Under the pieces are notes generated by a model. The model worked only from the letters and a program-made list of their open reading frames with translations, was not told where the DNA came from and searched no databases. The translations under genes and the position numbers were made by a program. Of a DNA stretch of 64,000 nucleotides, positions 50,136-59,003 are shown one piece after another. Numbering within the stretch: position 1 is the first letter of the stretch; every line of letters starts with the position of its first letter. The DNA comes from Lysinibacillus sp. KCTC 33748 (lineage in GTDB: Bacteria > Bacillota > Bacilli > Bacillales_A > Planococcaceae). The stretch lies in assembly GCF_002237755.1 (NCBI RefSeq), contig NZ_MWSJ01000004.1, positions 1 to 64,000 of the forward strand, given 5' to 3'.

Positions 50136-51943
50136 GTCAAAGTCAACAAAAGCAAATCAATTTTGGACGCGGACCACGTATGGCTGGACCAGCTGAAAAG
50201 GCTAAAAATCAAATGGCTACGATCAATCGTGTGTGGCATTATGTGAAGCAGCAAAAAATAGGGCTTTATTTCTCAATATTCTTTGTAATAGCTTCTACAT
50301 TTTTAAGTTTAGCAGGACCGTACTTAATCGGACATATCGTCGATGAATACATTATGAAAAAGGACATAGCTGGTACGATTCGTCTTGGTATTATGCTAGC
50401 AGTTATTTATACAGCTGCGTCTATTTTTACGTGGCTACAAACATATGTCATGATTCATGTGGCGATGAAAACAATTCGCACATTACGTCTTGAACTGTTT
50501 AAAAAGCTACAAACGTTAACACTGAGATTTTTCGATCAGCGAGCACTTGGTGATTTAATGAGCCGTGTAACAAATGATATCGATAATTTAAATACGGCAC
50601 TTGCACAAAGCGTGACCCAAATCGTATCGTCGGTCTTAACGGTAATCGGTGTTAGTATTGCGATGTTCTCTCTAAGTTGGCAGCTAGCAATCGTGACGCT
50701 GACTATTATTCCTTTAATTGTTTTTACGACGAAGCAAATTGTTAAACGTAGTAGTAAAAACTATGCGGCTCGTCAGCGTGATTTAGGAAAGCTGAACGGT
50801 TATATTGAGGAAATGATTACGGGTGCAGAGGTTGTAACGCTTTTTGGGACAGAACAGCAAACGATTGAGACGTTCCATAAGCAGAACGAAAATCTCCGTA
50901 ACTCGGCACAGCGAGCAGAAATTACTTCAGGTCTACTAGGGCCCATTAATAATTTTATGAATAACTTAGGTTTAACTGTTGTTATTGGTACAGGGGCATT
51001 TTTATCGGTAAAAGGGATCGTTTCAGTTGGGGTTATTGCCGCATTTGTCACGTATACACGTCAATTTTTCCGTCCTTTGAATCAGTTATCTAATCTTTTG
51101 AATACTTTCCAGTCGGCGATTGCAGGGGCAGAACGAGTTTTCGAAATTTTAGATGAATCTTCGGAAGTAGTAGATAAAAAGGATGCTATTGATTGCCAAA
51201 GCCTAAAAGGAGATGTGGCATTTCGCAATGTTTCCTTCAGCTATTTGCCAGAGAAGCCAGTACTGAAAAATATTAGCTTCCAAGCGAAGAAGGGTGAAAC
51301 GATTGCTCTTGTCGGTCCAACAGGATCAGGAAAAACAACGATTATCAATTTGTTAACTCGTTTTTATGATGTGGATGCAGGTGAAATTTTGATTGATGGT
51401 CAGAATATCGAGGATTATAAAATGGCAACAATCCGTCAAAGAGTGGGTGTCGTCTTACAGGATACGTATTTATTTTCAGGAACGATTCGTGAAAATATTC
51501 GTTTCGGTAAACTTGATGCTACAGATGCAGAGGTTGAAGAAGCGGCAAAAATCGCGAATGCCCATAATTTTATTAAACATTTACCAGCACAATATGATAC
51601 ACCTGTACAGGCAGGCGGGGTAAACTTAAGTCAAGGTCAACGTCAATTACTAGCTATTGCCCGGGAAATTCTTGAAAATTCAGATATTTTAATTTTGGAT
51701 GAAGCTACATCCAGTGTGGATACTCAAACAGAGGTGGATATTCAAAAAGGTCTCCAGCATTTAATGCAGGGGCGCACAAGCTTTGTCATTGCACACCGTT
51801 TAAAAACAATTGAAAATGCCGATCAGATCCTTGTTATTCAACAAGGTGAAATTGTGGAGCAGGGCAATCACCAGCAGCTTATGCAAAAACAAGGCATTTA
51901 TAGTGATCTCCAGCAAAAACTTTTACTGGAGCAAGTGGAATAA
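50132..51943 (+). CDS. ABC exporter subunit, catalytic partner (BmrD/YheH-like)
   Basis: A 603-residue half-transporter with an N-terminal basic extension, six membrane helices and an ATPase with Walker A GPTGSGKTT, signature LSQGQ, Walker B ILILDEATSSVD (with catalytic Glu) and an intact H-loop (FVIAHRL). It supplies the catalytic residues missing from the upstream subunit. ATGA overlap couples the two. A possible iron-responsive site lies ahead of the operon. Confidence 0.92.
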   Translation: MSQSQQKQINFGRGPRMAGPAEKAKNQMATINRVWHYVKQQKIGLYFSIFFVIASTFLSLAGPYLIGHIVDEYIMKKDIAGTIRLGIMLAVIYTAASIFTWLQTYVMIHVAMKTIRTLRLELFKKLQTLTLRFFDQRALGDLMSRVTNDIDNLNTALAQSVTQIVSSVLTVIGVSIAMFSLSWQLAIVTLTIIPLIVFTTKQIVKRSSKNYAARQRDLGKLNGYIEEMITGAEVVTLFGTEQQTIETFHKQNENLRNSAQRAEITSGLLGPINNFMNNLGLTVVIGTGAFLSVKGIVSVGVIAAFVTYTRQFFRPLNQLSNLLNTFQSAIAGAERVFEILDESSEVVDKKDAIDCQSLKGDVAFRNVSFSYLPEKPVLKNISFQAKKGETIALVGPTGSGKTTIINLLTRFYDVDAGEILIDGQNIEDYKMATIRQRVGVVLQDTYLFSGTIRENIRFGKLDATDAEVEEAAKIANAHNFIKHLPAQYDTPVQAGGVNLSQGQRQLLAIAREILENSDILILDEATSSVDTQTEVDIQKGLQHLMQGRTSFVIAHRLKTIENADQILVIQQGEIVEQGNHQQLMQKQGIYSDLQQKLLLEQVE

Positions 51944-51953
51944 ATGAAAGAGG

Positions 51954-51994
51954 GCTGTCTCGTAAGTATGAAAAAACTTATGAGACAGCTTTGT
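51954..51994 (+). terminator. Terminator after ABC exporter operon
   Basis: GCTGTCTCGTAAGT (51954-51967) pairs with ACTTATGAGACAGC (51976-51989) with one mismatch, then TTTGTTTT. Confidence 0.85.
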
Positions 51995-52066
51995 TTTACT
52001 ATTGTGGAAAGCATTTGGAAATGTTATGATGCATCAAAATTCAACTTTAGAAGGTGAGGCTTAAAA

Positions 52067-52489
52067 ATGTACGAATTAAAAACAAAAGAAACGGATGAGA
52101 GTGTCATTGAATTTATTGAAAACGTGGATCATCCAAAAAAGCGTGAAGATGCTTACCGACTATTGGATATATTTGCTGAAGTCACAGGCTATGAAGCAAA
52201 AATGTGGGGGCCAAGTATTATAGGATTTGGCAAATATCATTACAAATATAAATCTGGACATGAAGGCGATGCACCTTTAGTTGGATTCTCACCTCGAAAA
52301 GCTAAAATCAGTTTATATTTTGCACCAGGTGACAGTGAGCGAGACAATTTATTAAAGGATTTTGGTAAACATACAACAGGTAAAGCTTGTGTTTATATAA
52401 ATAAACTAGCGGATATTGATGTGGAAATATTAAAGTCGCTCATCCAACGATCTGTATCCTTTTTACAAGAGACTTATCCCGATCAATAA
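52067..52489 (+). CDS. DUF1801-family protein
   Basis: A 140-residue YdhG-like protein: KREDAYRLLDIFAEVTGYEA, MWGPSIIGFGKYHYKY, VGFSPRKAKISLYF and GKACVYINKLADIDVEILKS follow the DUF1801 pattern. The family is thought to bind iron or small ligands, but the role is not settled. RBS AAGGTGAGG. Monocistronic with a terminator. Confidence 0.85.
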   Translation: MYELKTKETDESVIEFIENVDHPKKREDAYRLLDIFAEVTGYEAKMWGPSIIGFGKYHYKYKSGHEGDAPLVGFSPRKAKISLYFAPGDSERDNLLKDFGKHTTGKACVYINKLADIDVEILKSLIQRSVSFLQETYPDQ

Positions 52490-52496
52490 TTAAAGC

Positions 52497-52538
52497 GCTG
52501 TCTAAGTGGACTAAAACACTTATAGACAGCTTTTTTTT
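52497..52538 (+). terminator. Terminator after DUF1801 gene
   Basis: GCTGTCTAAGTG (52497-52508) pairs with CACTTATAGACAGC (52517-52530) with a two-base bulge, followed by eight T residues. It resembles the preceding ABC-operon terminator in sequence. Confidence 0.88.
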
Positions 52539-52575
52539 AGCTTAATGGGGATGACTTTTGTTAAAGTTTATATAA

Positions 52576-52809
52576 TTGTTGATTGGAGTGGAGACTGGGC
52601 GACTCCTTGGGGATTAGCAATAGAGGAACGAAGGCTAAGAACATCACATCCTGTGATAACGCCTTCGTGACCAACCTCGTGTTGGCCCGAGACCCTGGAG
52701 CGAGCCCCGCGAGTGAAGCGGCTCACCGGACGCCCCTAGGAAGCTTTGCTCTGTGCGAAAGCGTAGCGACAGCAACAACAAAGCGCCCAGTCGGAACGAA
52801 AATCAACTC
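52576..52809 (+). repeat. Interspersed inverted-end repeat, copy 3
   Basis: About 234 bases. It begins GTTGATTGGAGTGGAGACTG and ends CGCCCAGTCGGAACG then AAAATCAAC. The two ends are imperfect inverted repeats of about 24 bases. The interior shares CCCGAGACCCTG, GAAGCGGCTCA and GGAAGCT with copy 2, plus small hairpins. Confidence 0.8.
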
Positions 52810-52892
52810 AACGTTATGGAAAAAGAAAAAAATTAATTAGAAATTTATTTTTATTGTTTATCCTTTCATTATCAACTGAAAGGAGAATTTTT

Positions 52893-53885
52893 ATGAAAAA
52901 ACTTTTAAAGAAAATAGTTATCTACTTTATAGCTGTCATCCTTATTGGACTAGTGGGGATATTCAGCTATCATCGATATCAGTTAAGTAAAGAATCCAAA
53001 CTTCTAGTCAATAAAGGAACACTTATTGAAGTCGATCATCAAAAACTCAATGTTTACACGGAGGGTGATGGACAAGACACTTACGTATTCATGGCAGGTT
53101 CAGGGGTTGCGGCCCCAATTTATGAAATGAAAGGGCTGTACAGTAAATTTTCACAACAACATAAGATTGCTGTTATAGAAAGAGCGGGGTATGGGTATAG
53201 CGATGTCTCGAAGGACGAACGAGATATTGATACAATTTTAGCACAAACGAGAGAAGCGCTCTTGAAAAGTGGAAATAAGCCTCCTTATATATTAGTACCG
53301 CATTCTATGTCGGGGATTGAAGCTATTTATTGGGCACAAAAATATCCTGAAGAAATTAAAGGAATCATTGCGCTTGATATTGGTTTGCCAAGTCAATATG
53401 TGGAGCATGAAATGGGGGCAGTCGACTACTGGACTGTTAAAGGAATGAATTTGCTAACGAAATTGGGCATACATCGATTAACCCCTTCGAAAGTGTATAA
53501 TCCAGAAGTAATGAAGCAATCGTTTTTAACTGAGAAAGAAAAAGAAATTTATAAAGCTCTATCCTATAAAAAAACTTTTAATGATGATATGAGAAATGAG
53601 TTACTACAAGTGTACGAAAATAGTTTGAAATCAGAAAAGCTTCCGAAACCAAAAGACACACCGATATTATTAATAGATGCGATTGCTGAACAAAATAAAG
53701 GTTCTCAATATACGAAGTACCATAGCCAGAAATATGCGGAATTTGCCGAGCAAATTAACAAAGCGGATGTGAAAGTACTAAGTGGCACTCATAGTATCTA
53801 TTTATATAAACCGGATGAGATTTATAAGCTTGCTTTACAATTTATGAAGACTAAAGTTGACAATAAAGAAAGGTCGAGGGAATGA
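52893..53885 (+). CDS. Membrane-anchored alpha/beta hydrolase
   Basis: A 330-residue hydrolase with an N-terminal membrane anchor (about 8-26), the oxyanion region FMAGSGVAAPIYE, the nucleophile elbow VPHSMSGIE (Ser), an Asp in LIDAIAEQN and a His near the end (LSGTHSIYLYKPDE). The catalytic domain should face outward. The substrate is unknown. ATG 52893 follows AAAGGAGAAT. Its last codons overlap the response-regulator start (ATGA), so the two-component system is expressed with it. Confidence 0.82.
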   Translation: MKKLLKKIVIYFIAVILIGLVGIFSYHRYQLSKESKLLVNKGTLIEVDHQKLNVYTEGDGQDTYVFMAGSGVAAPIYEMKGLYSKFSQQHKIAVIERAGYGYSDVSKDERDIDTILAQTREALLKSGNKPPYILVPHSMSGIEAIYWAQKYPEEIKGIIALDIGLPSQYVEHEMGAVDYWTVKGMNLLTKLGIHRLTPSKVYNPEVMKQSFLTEKEKEIYKALSYKKTFNDDMRNELLQVYENSLKSEKLPKPKDTPILLIDAIAEQNKGSQYTKYHSQKYAEFAEQINKADVKVLSGTHSIYLYKPDEIYKLALQFMKTKVDNKERSRE

Positions 53886-54553
53886 AAGGATTTACGATTT
53901 TAATAGTAGAAGACGACCCAATGATTGGCGATTTGATGCAAAAAATACTACAACGTGAAGGCTATGACGTTGTATGGAAAACAGATGGTCGAGAAATGAT
54001 GAACATGGTTCATCAAATCGATTTAGTCATAATGGACATTATGCTCCCAGGGGAAGATGGCTATCAGCTGACAAAGAACATTAAAAGCCTAGGCTTGAAT
54101 ATCCCCATTATTTTTTTATCTGCTCGCAATGATATTGAGAGCAAGCTGCAAGGCTTAACCGTTGGGGAAGATTATATGACAAAGCCATTTGATCCGAGAG
54201 AGCTTCTTTTAAGAATGCAGAAAATGCTAGAGCAGCAGTATGGTACATTTACACAGATCCAACATCTATTAATTGATAGCGAGCATCGTAAGTTATTTAA
54301 AAATAATATACATGATGAAATAGCATTAACTGCGATTGAACGTAAAATCTTCTTTTATTTATATGAAAACAAGGATAGGGTGTTAACGAAGGATCATTTT
54401 TTTGACTATTTATGGCCGCTTGAAGATCGCAATCAAAATATTATCAATGTCCATATTAAAAAGATTAGAACGAAAATGAATGATACGTCGGGTACCATCC
54501 TACAAAATATTTACGGAGAAGGGTATCGATTAAATACCTACATAAAGAAATGA
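53882..54553 (+). CDS. OmpR-family response regulator
   Basis: A 223-residue regulator. The receiver domain (1-118) has acidic residues EDD, phospho-acceptor Asp in VIMDIMLPGEDG, and KPFD with the conserved Lys. The winged-helix DNA-binding domain (about 130-223) ends IINVHIKKIRTKMNDTSGTI and YGEGYRLN. It overlaps hydrolase and kinase genes by four bases on each side. Confidence 0.92.
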   Translation: MKGFTILIVEDDPMIGDLMQKILQREGYDVVWKTDGREMMNMVHQIDLVIMDIMLPGEDGYQLTKNIKSLGLNIPIIFLSARNDIESKLQGLTVGEDYMTKPFDPRELLLRMQKMLEQQYGTFTQIQHLLIDSEHRKLFKNNIHDEIALTAIERKIFFYLYENKDRVLTKDHFFDYLWPLEDRNQNIINVHIKKIRTKMNDTSGTILQNIYGEGYRLNTYIKK

Positions 54554-55545
54554 CATTAAAAACAAAATATCGATTTTTATTATTCACCGCCATCGTTAGT
54601 GTTCCAATTGTCTTGTTAGGGATTAGTGTGTCGATGTCTATTATGTATAACTTCGCGTTTAAAACTAGAAATAAAGGCACGCCGTTCCACGAATCTTTCG
54701 CCTATCCAACGATGCTGATTGTGTTCTTCCTATCATTATGTTTACTAGCATTTTTATTTTCGAAATCGATCAATTCATTACTAACGAAAATTAATATGCT
54801 CAACAAAACGATTCGTGACTTAGCGAGCAATGAACGAACACCGAGTACATTAGCTGTTGGCAGTGGGGATGAAATCGGACAGCTAATTCAGTCCGTTAAT
54901 ATACTAATTGAGCGAACTACTTACCGGGAATTAGAGCTTCAACAACAGCAGGAGCTGCAAAAAGAGCTACTACAAAAGCTAAGACACGACATTAATACAC
55001 CATTAACAGCGATGCGTTTACAATTATTTTATTTAGAGGATACCTATAAGGAACAACCGAAATTAGTGGAATCTTTGAATGAGCAAATTCAATATATCGC
55101 TAGCTTAACAAATGAATTGAATTGGCAGTCATTAGATACAATGGAGAATTCTTATATCGTCCAGGAAGAAGTGCAACTCACGCTATTGTTTGAAACGATG
55201 ATCAAAAAGTGGAGCTATTTATATCGAATGCAAAACATCGAATTAATCTACCATCTAGAGGATAGCGATGCAACATGGACGAGTAATGCACTATGGCTGC
55301 AACGAATGTTTGATAATGTGTTCCAGAACACATTGAAACATTCAAAAGCTACAAAGCTAGAGATCACCATTAAAGATCAAAAGGTTTTCATGACAGACAA
55401 TGGTACTGGCTTTGACCAAAGCCGTATAAGCGAAGGCCTGGGATTGAAGATCATTGATGACATCGCTAGAATTCTACAAGTCAACTATTCACTTTGCTCG
55501 AACGAAGAAGGGACCGAATTTTGTTTGACTCAAAAAATCTCTTGA
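54550..55545 (+). CDS. Sensor histidine kinase
   Basis: A 331-residue kinase with two membrane helices (about 8-33 and 52-72) enclosing a very short outer loop of about 20 residues, a HAMP-like linker, the H-box LRHDINTPLTAM, and an ATPase domain with N box (FDNVFQNTLKHSKA), G1 (MTDNGTGFD) and G2 (EGLGLKI). The short loop suggests sensing inside the membrane, as with antibiotic-sensing bacitracin-type kinases. It partners the upstream OmpR regulator. Confidence 0.9.
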   Translation: MTLKTKYRFLLFTAIVSVPIVLLGISVSMSIMYNFAFKTRNKGTPFHESFAYPTMLIVFFLSLCLLAFLFSKSINSLLTKINMLNKTIRDLASNERTPSTLAVGSGDEIGQLIQSVNILIERTTYRELELQQQQELQKELLQKLRHDINTPLTAMRLQLFYLEDTYKEQPKLVESLNEQIQYIASLTNELNWQSLDTMENSYIVQEEVQLTLLFETMIKKWSYLYRMQNIELIYHLEDSDATWTSNALWLQRMFDNVFQNTLKHSKATKLEITIKDQKVFMTDNGTGFDQSRISEGLGLKIIDDIARILQVNYSLCSNEEGTEFCLTQKIS

Positions 55546-55676
55546 TTCTTTGATTTTATTGAGCGGTTGGCGATAAATCTTAATAGTTAGGTGATCAATA
55601 AATAAGGCTATTTTCTAATAGATTTTTGCTTTTCAACTATATAAATGAAAGTCGAATAAATAGAAATAAATTTATA

Positions 55677-55710
55677 ACTCGATCCATTAGTTATGGGTCG
55701 AGTTTTTTTA
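55677..55710 (+). terminator. Terminator after two-component operon
   Basis: ACTCGATCCAT (55677-55687) pairs with ATGGGTCGAGT (55693-55703) with one wobble, then TTTTTTT. Confidence 0.9.
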
Positions 55711-55778
55711 TTCTAATGAATATTAAAATTAAAAGGATATATAAATAACAATGATAATATAATTAAAAACAATAGATA

Positions 55779-55797
55779 TTTATCGCAAAACGATAAA
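55779..55797. promoter_or_regulatory. Operator-like dyad ahead of DUF2975 gene 2
   Basis: A perfect TTTATCG-N5-CGATAAA palindrome 47 bases before the start codon, equivalent to 28816-28834 at the paralogous locus. Confidence 0.6.
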
Positions 55798-55843
55798 TTA
55801 TATGTTAAATTTATAATGTTATTAAATAAGTGAGGTGCATAAT

Positions 55844-56329
55844 ATGAAGGTTAAACGAGGTTCAACAACTTTCTTAAAGGGTATTATTTTTCTGGCTGGA
55901 ATGGCAGTTCTTGCTTTATGTATATTTTTAGTACCCCATATAGCGAATTTCGCATCAAAATTGTATCCAAATATTTCCTCGATGAAATATCTCATTTTCA
56001 TGGTGATGTATGGATCGTCTGTGTCTTTTTACTTTGCACTCTATCAGGCTTTTAATCTTTTACAGTACATTGACGAGAAGACAGTGTTCGCGGAATTATC
56101 TGTAAAGGCGTTAAAGAACATAAAGTGCTGTGCAATCATAATCAGTGGTTTATATGTATTAGGTATGCCAATCTTCCATTTGATAGCAAGGAAAATTGAC
56201 CCTCCTATTGGAATATTGGGATTCATCATCATTTTTGCTTCGTTGATTATCGCTGTTTTTGCTGCTATCCTCCAACGGCTTCTACAAGAAGCGATTAATA
56301 TAAAATCAGAAAATGATTTGACGGTTTGA
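55844..56329 (+). CDS. DUF2975 membrane protein, second copy
   Basis: A 161-residue paralogue of the protein at 28881, with the same four membrane helices and the same opening (KRGSTTFLKGIIFLAGMAVL) and end (LLQEAINIKSENDLTV). ATG 55844 corresponds to the start of the first copy; an in-frame GTG at 55835 lies in the Shine-Dalgarno. It is followed by a broken copy of the HTH gene, so its regulation may have been lost or taken over by the intact regulator at 29368. Confidence 0.8.
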   Translation: MKVKRGSTTFLKGIIFLAGMAVLALCIFLVPHIANFASKLYPNISSMKYLIFMVMYGSSVSFYFALYQAFNLLQYIDEKTVFAELSVKALKNIKCCAIIISGLYVLGMPIFHLIARKIDPPIGILGFIIIFASLIIAVFAAILQRLLQEAINIKSENDLTV

Positions 56330-56339
56330 GATGGATGAT

Positions 56340-56530
56340 ATGGCAATTAATGTTACTATTGATGTGATGTTAGCAAAACGTAACGGAGCTATTGAAAAGA
56401 GTTGGAATTACTATGGGGAATCTTTCTATTTTGAAAAATGGGAAAGGGAAAGCGGTTCGTTTTTCAACAATAGATATGTAAGACTTGGGATTGTCCGCCA
56501 GGTGATATGTAAAACATCTTATTGTAATTG
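56340..56530 (+). pseudogene. Decayed YozG-like XRE regulator
   Basis: The first 14 codons (MAINVTIDVMLAKR) match the intact regulator at 29368. Then bases are lost after CGTAA, and the match (VGITMGNLSILKNGKGKAVR followed by FSTID) continues in another frame, which soon hits a stop. Several indels are needed to restore the gene. Confidence 0.75.
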
Positions 56531-56582
56531 AAAAAGAAAAGATTTTTGCCTTTTTAAAATAAAAATGTAAATCTTGAAGTTA

Positions 56583-56656
56583 TTCCGATAAATTCTGAAA
56601 TTGTTCCGATAAATCTTGTAATCTTTCCGATAAATCTCGAAATGATTCCGATAAAT
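56583..56656. repeat. Tandem 21-bp repeats with TTCCGATAAAT core
   Basis: TTCCGATAAAT occurs four times at 56583, 56604, 56625 and 56646, exactly 21 bp apart, with similar but drifted spacers. It lies between the decayed HTH gene and the LysR terminator. Confidence 0.85.
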
Positions 56657-56663
56657 TGTTTTA

Positions 56664-56700
56664 GACCCTATCAAACGAACTAGCTTCGTTCGATAGGGTC
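56664..56700. terminator. Palindrome at 3' end of LysR gene
   Basis: GACCCTATC and GATAGGGTC with AACGAA/TTCGTT inside form a long stem that overlaps the last codons of the minus-strand LysR gene. Probably the terminator for that gene. Confidence 0.65.
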
Positions 56701-57555
56701 TTCTAGCAAGGATTCAATAACATGTTTTAATTGAAAAATAGAAGATTGTTGACTTTCGTTCTTCTTGTATATAAAGACAGTTTCGATGATTTTGTTTAGC
56801 TGTGGTAAATCATAATAGTGAATATTGGAGTAGTTATAAAGGTCAATCAGTTTTGTATTCAGCACAGCAATCGTATTGTCTATTTGTAGGAAATCAAGGA
56901 TACTACTTACCGATCTTATTTCTTTCATTGTAAATGGCACTTGATTCTTATTTAACCATTCCACCATTGCACGAGTATACATACAGCCTCTGCTCAACAC
57001 AAGTAATGTAATAGGTGAACCTTCCTCAAAACTAATAATATGTGAGTTGTTCGAAATGACTTCGAATGTTTCTGATGCAATCCTGTCATAATTTAAATCA
57101 GGGTAGTGTTTAATAGGATTACTCGTCAGTGCACAATCCGCTTCAGCATTATGTATTTTTTCATTTAAGGAAGTGCTTGATTCCACAGTGAAATCGACAT
57201 CTAACGGAATATTATTGATCTGTAAAACATTCATAATGGATGCGCCATAAATTTTAATCGTTGTATGAGAAGTGCCGAAGTTAATTTTTGGATTTGTTTG
57301 TGCCGAACCGATTTCTTGTAAAAATTCATCGTATTCCTGTGTCATTAGCTTTAAAAATTTTAAATATTGTGTCCCTACATTTGTAATCTTCAAGCCTTGC
57401 GGTGTACGCTTAAACACTGCCTGACCAATTTCTGTCTCCATTTTCTTCACTTTAGAGGTTAAGGCGGATTGCGTATAATTCGTTATTTCAGCGGATTTAC
57501 TAAGGTTTTGCCTCTCCAAAATCTCGATTTTTAATGCAATTTCTTCTATGTTCAT
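56680..57555 (-). CDS. LysR-family transcriptional regulator
   Basis: A 291-residue LysR protein: HTH at 1-60 (LERQNLSKSAEITNYTQSAL, TSKVKKMETEIGQAVFKRTP) and a substrate-binding domain beyond about 90 (INFGTSHTTIKIYGASIMNV). It is divergent from an MFS transporter gene, whose expression it probably controls. The interval contains the shared promoter region (57556-57679). The terminator palindrome overlaps its C-terminal codons. Confidence 0.88.
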   Translation of the reverse strand: MNIEEIALKIEILERQNLSKSAEITNYTQSALTSKVKKMETEIGQAVFKRTPQGLKITNVGTQYLKFLKLMTQEYDEFLQEIGSAQTNPKINFGTSHTTIKIYGASIMNVLQINNIPLDVDFTVESSTSLNEKIHNAEADCALTSNPIKHYPDLNYDRIASETFEVISNNSHIISFEEGSPITLLVLSRGCMYTRAMVEWLNKNQVPFTMKEIRSVSSILDFLQIDNTIAVLNTKLIDLYNYSNIHYYDLPQLNKIIETVFIYKKNESQQSSIFQLKHVIESLLEDPIERS

Positions 57556-57679
57556 GTTTGTTTGTCACACACCTATAAAATTTTTTGATAGCCACTATCA
57601 CTTTCCTCCATTTTACGCATTCATAGGCGAAGCGTAAACTCAAATATGTAATCAGCGTAAGAGCATTGGAGGAATTTTA

Positions 57680-58885
57680 ATGAATACATATTTTAAATGG
57701 GTCATCGTATTAGTAGCTACGCTGTCTCAAACTGCGGCAACTTTTGTGACGTATGGCATGGGGCCAATCGCCACATTTTATCAAATTGAATGGAATTTAT
57801 CTTCGCTACAAACAGGTTTTATTGTTTCTGCGGTTAATATCGGGCCAATCTTCTCGATGATTCTGTTCGGCTATTTTATGGATAAAAAAGGGGAAAAACA
57901 AATCATCGCTTGGGGTTCGATATTATTAGGACTCTCGGCTTTACTACTAATGTTGGTCAATAATTATGTGGTGTTATTATTTTTATTATTAATCGTAGGG
58001 GTATGGTACGGCAGTGCGCAAACCGGGGGGAGCACGGCCATCGTGAAATGGTTTCCAGACAAACACCGCGGGTTGGCGATTGGCATTCGGCAAACAGGCA
58101 TTCCAATTGGTGGAGCGCTTGCATCAGTCATTCTCACATATATGTACCATCATTATAGCCTGTCATCGGTGCATCTTGTGCAAGGATTAGTAGCAATTGC
58201 TGGTGGTCTACTCTTTTTACTAATTTATCAGGAGCCTAAAGAACGTGTAGCAGTAGCTGCAACGTCTGTCACTTTTAAAGAGAAGCTCATGGCCATTAAA
58301 AATAATAAAGGTTTATATCCAATTTATATTGTAGGAATCGTAATGATGACTTTACAAATGATCCTCGTTGCTCATTTTATGAGTTATTTACATCAAGAGG
58401 GTGGTTATTCCTTAACGGAAGCGGGGCAATATTTAAGCCTTATATTAATTGGTGGGATGATTGGCAGGGTAGCTATTGCTTGGATTAGTGATCAATTTTT
58501 TGCGCAAAAACGGGAATATTTTTTAATGATTGTAATGGTTAGTGCAGTTATTCTTACAGTCATATTGCCGTATATGATACATGCGAAATTGTTGATGCTA
58601 TTATTTAGTTTCATATTAGGGTTCATAGCACTTGGCTGGTATTCATTATTTATCGCTTGTGTGACCGAGCAATCGAATCCACAATATGTGGGTCTAACTG
58701 TAAGTGCTGCTTTGACGCTAAATCAATTTTTTATCGTCATTGCTCCTACTTTATTTGGATTCATGGTCACTATTTTTTCAAGCTATCAATTGGCCTTGGA
58801 TATTGTCGCAGCGTTTGTAGCGCTAGGTGCAATTAATTTACATAGGTCAACTAAAACTACAAAGATCAGTTCAGAAATCCTGTAA
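57680..58885 (+). CDS. MFS transporter
   Basis: A 401-residue major facilitator with 12 membrane helices. The loop 2-3 signature appears as GYFMDKKGEKQ (about 59-69) and NTP-independent RQTGIPIGGALAS lies in the middle of the first half. It resembles CynX/YybF-type or oxalate/formate-like MFS carriers with the opening TAATFVTYGMGPIATFYQ. The substrate is unknown. RBS GGAGGAATT. Divergent from the LysR regulator. Confidence 0.88.
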   Translation: MNTYFKWVIVLVATLSQTAATFVTYGMGPIATFYQIEWNLSSLQTGFIVSAVNIGPIFSMILFGYFMDKKGEKQIIAWGSILLGLSALLLMLVNNYVVLLFLLLIVGVWYGSAQTGGSTAIVKWFPDKHRGLAIGIRQTGIPIGGALASVILTYMYHHYSLSSVHLVQGLVAIAGGLLFLLIYQEPKERVAVAATSVTFKEKLMAIKNNKGLYPIYIVGIVMMTLQMILVAHFMSYLHQEGGYSLTEAGQYLSLILIGGMIGRVAIAWISDQFFAQKREYFLMIVMVSAVILTVILPYMIHAKLLMLLFSFILGFIALGWYSLFIACVTEQSNPQYVGLTVSAALTLNQFFIVIAPTLFGFMVTIFSSYQLALDIVAAFVALGAINLHRSTKTTKISSEIL

Positions 58886-59003
58886 CAAATAAAATGAGTA
58901 ACGTATATTATTCGGTTCACATTCAGTTCATAAACTTGTTGTATTATCCGTTTATAGACAAATTTCTATAAAACTGATGGTAATGAATGAGGGAGGAATA
59001 GTA

